DNA from: Reyranella soli
GTDB taxonomy: Bacteria; Pseudomonadota; Alphaproteobacteria; Reyranellales; Reyranellaceae
Length of the DNA: 64,000 nt
Direction: 5' to 3'
Assembly (NCBI RefSeq): GCF_007992495.1
Contig: NZ_BKAJ01000057.1
Span: forward strand, 1 to 64,000
Numbering within the stretch: the first letter of the stretch is position 1; each line of letters opens with the position of its first letter. The notes under the pieces are model-generated. The model was not told the origin of the DNA. It ran no database searches and saw only the letters and a program-made list of their open reading frames with translations. The position numbers and the translations under genes are program-made. Below, piece by piece: positions 62,997 through 64,000 of this stretch.

Positions 62997-63899
62997 ATGC
63001 CCAAGACTTTGTTCATCGATTCGACACCCGACATCGACAGCGTCTGGAAGAGGGTCCACGGACCGTCCGACATCCCGGTCACGGTCAACATGGGGCCGGT
63101 AACCGCCGATGCCATTCCCAAGCTGATCGAGGGCTACGACACCGTCATCAACGATGCGAGCTACTTCAACGAGGAGACGCTGAAGCGCTGCACCGGCCTG
63201 AAGCACATCGTGTTCCTGGGGACAGGGGCGGCGAGTTTCGTCGATCTCGCGGCGGCAGCGAAGCACGGCATCAAGGTCTCGACCATTTCGGGCTACGGCG
63301 ACACGACGGTGGCCGAGCACGGCATGGGGTTGGTGTTCGCCGCCGCCCGCCATATCGGCACCATGCACGCTTTGGTCCGCAACGGCGGCTGGCGGCCGAT
63401 GCAGGGCATGGAGCTGCGCGGCAAGACGATCGGCATCGTCGGCCTGGGCGGCATCGGGCGCGAGATGGCGCGCATGGCCTCGGGAATCGGCCTGAAGGTC
63501 GTGGCCTGGAACCGTTCGCCGCGTCCGGACGCCAAGGTACCGATGGTCGATATCGACGAGCTCTTGAAGCAGTCCGACATCATCAGCCTGCACCTTGGCC
63601 TCAACGACCAGACCCGGGGCTTCCTCGATCGGGCAAAGCTCCAGAAGGCGAAGAGGGGTGTCATCGTCGTCAACACGGCGCGCGCCGGCGTCGTCGACGA
63701 GCCGGCGCTGATCGACCTCCTGAAGGCCGGCCATGTCGGCCATTACGCGACCGACGTGTTCGCCAAGGAACCGGTCGATCCCAACGAGCCGCTGCTCAAG
63801 CTCGACAACGTCACGCTGACGGCGCACGCCGGCTACAACACGCCGGAAGCGGCGATGACCATGTACCGCCGCGCCATCGATCTGGCGAAGGCGGGGTGA
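62997..63899 (+). CDS. D-2-hydroxyacid dehydrogenase family protein
   Basis: A 300-residue protein from ATG 62997 (an in-frame GTG lies just before it). The NAD-binding motif is TIGIVGLGGIGREMARMAS near residues 140-158; catalytic residues fit Arg in NTARAGVVDE, Glu in FAKEPVDPNEPLL and His in LTAHAGYNTPEAAM. Related enzymes interconvert 2-keto and D-2-hydroxy acids with NAD(P)H. The protein is slightly short at the N-terminus compared with 310-330 residues usual for the family. Confidence 0.88.
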   Translation: MPKTLFIDSTPDIDSVWKRVHGPSDIPVTVNMGPVTADAIPKLIEGYDTVINDASYFNEETLKRCTGLKHIVFLGTGAASFVDLAAAAKHGIKVSTISGYGDTTVAEHGMGLVFAAARHIGTMHALVRNGGWRPMQGMELRGKTIGIVGLGGIGREMARMASGIGLKVVAWNRSPRPDAKVPMVDIDELLKQSDIISLHLGLNDQTRGFLDRAKLQKAKRGVIVVNTARAGVVDEPALIDLLKAGHVGHYATDVFAKEPVDPNEPLLKLDNVTLTAHAGYNTPEAAMTMYRRAIDLAKAG

Positions 63900-63919
63900 G
63901 GCATTTCTTTGAAGCTGAG

Positions 63920-64000
63920 CTACTCCTTCAAATTCACCTTCTTGCCGACCTCGATCCACTGGCTGACCAGGGCATCGGTCTGCTTCTGGTGGTCCTCGGG
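63920..64000 (-). CDS. C-terminal end of an unidentified gene (cut by window edge)
   Basis: On minus, a frame enters at the window edge and reads PEDHQKQTDALVSQWIEVGK then KVNLKE to a TAG at 63920-63922. The composition suits the helical end of a soluble or periplasmic protein, possibly an extracellular solute-binding protein, but 26 residues cannot identify it. It converges with the dehydrogenase gene, with 20 bases between the ends. Confidence 0.5.
   Translation of the reverse strand, partial: PEDHQKQTDALVSQWIEVGKKVNLKE

Overview
The window is GC-rich chromosomal DNA that looks alphaproteobacterial. The clues are nucleotidyl cyclase/TolB-like/TPR proteins, an imp-type type VI secretion (T6SS) locus with ImpD and ImpE homologues, frequent GTG starts and ATGA/GTGA gene overlaps. 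The style resembles Reyranella or Bradyrhizobium-like soil bacteria, but no marker gene fixes the genus. No rRNA, tRNA, CRISPR array, insertion sequence or phage gene was recognised.

Region 1 (1-19.2 kb) is a patchy accessory stretch. It has degenerate repeats and very small genes (1-2.6 kb), an SGNH hydrolase, an MHS-type transporter, a LysR regulator divergent from a SnoaL-like secreted protein, and then a belt of broken genes (7.6-18.6 kb). The broken genes are an S1/P1 nuclease, a Sel1-repeat protein, a small membrane protein, a secreted protein, a response regulator, two tandem nucleotidyl cyclases, a short-chain dehydrogenase and a GIY-YIG-like protein. Most can be restored by one or a few single-base changes, while genes after 19.2 kb are intact. 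A glycine-rich secreted protein also lies here.

Region 2 (19.2-24.4 kb) carries two metalloproteases of different clans and a ComEC-like metallo-beta-lactamase-fold protein, none with a signal peptide, then a small secreted protein and a FlgJ-type glucosaminidase. It abuts the T6SS locus and may be an effector or conflict island.

Region 3 (24.6-55.3 kb) is a complete imp-type T6SS. A plus-strand operon has fha, tssJ, tssK, tssL, tssM, tagF and pppA. A minus-strand block, in transcription order, has tssB, tssC, a second tssC-like gene, tagJ, tssE, tssF, tssG, a methyltransferase, vgrG, a DUF6931 protein and PAAR. tssA stands alone on plus, clpV and hcp on minus. The locus ends with a Ser/Thr kinase carrying a long periplasmic coiled coil and a peptidoglycan-binding domain, a small secreted protein and an OmpA-like protein. 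Kinase, phosphatase and FHA protein form a threonine-phosphorylation control set. The envelope-binding domains on the kinase, TssL and the OmpA-like protein suggest anchoring to, or sensing of, the cell wall.

Region 4 (55.7-64 kb) is ordinary metabolism: an SGNH-like membrane protein, a CitE/HpcH-type lyase, a GntR/FCD regulator divergent from an alpha/beta hydrolase that is coupled to a family 5 solute-binding protein and a TRM11-like methyltransferase, an LLM-class oxidoreductase, a D-2-hydroxyacid dehydrogenase, and the end of a minus-strand gene cut by the window edge.
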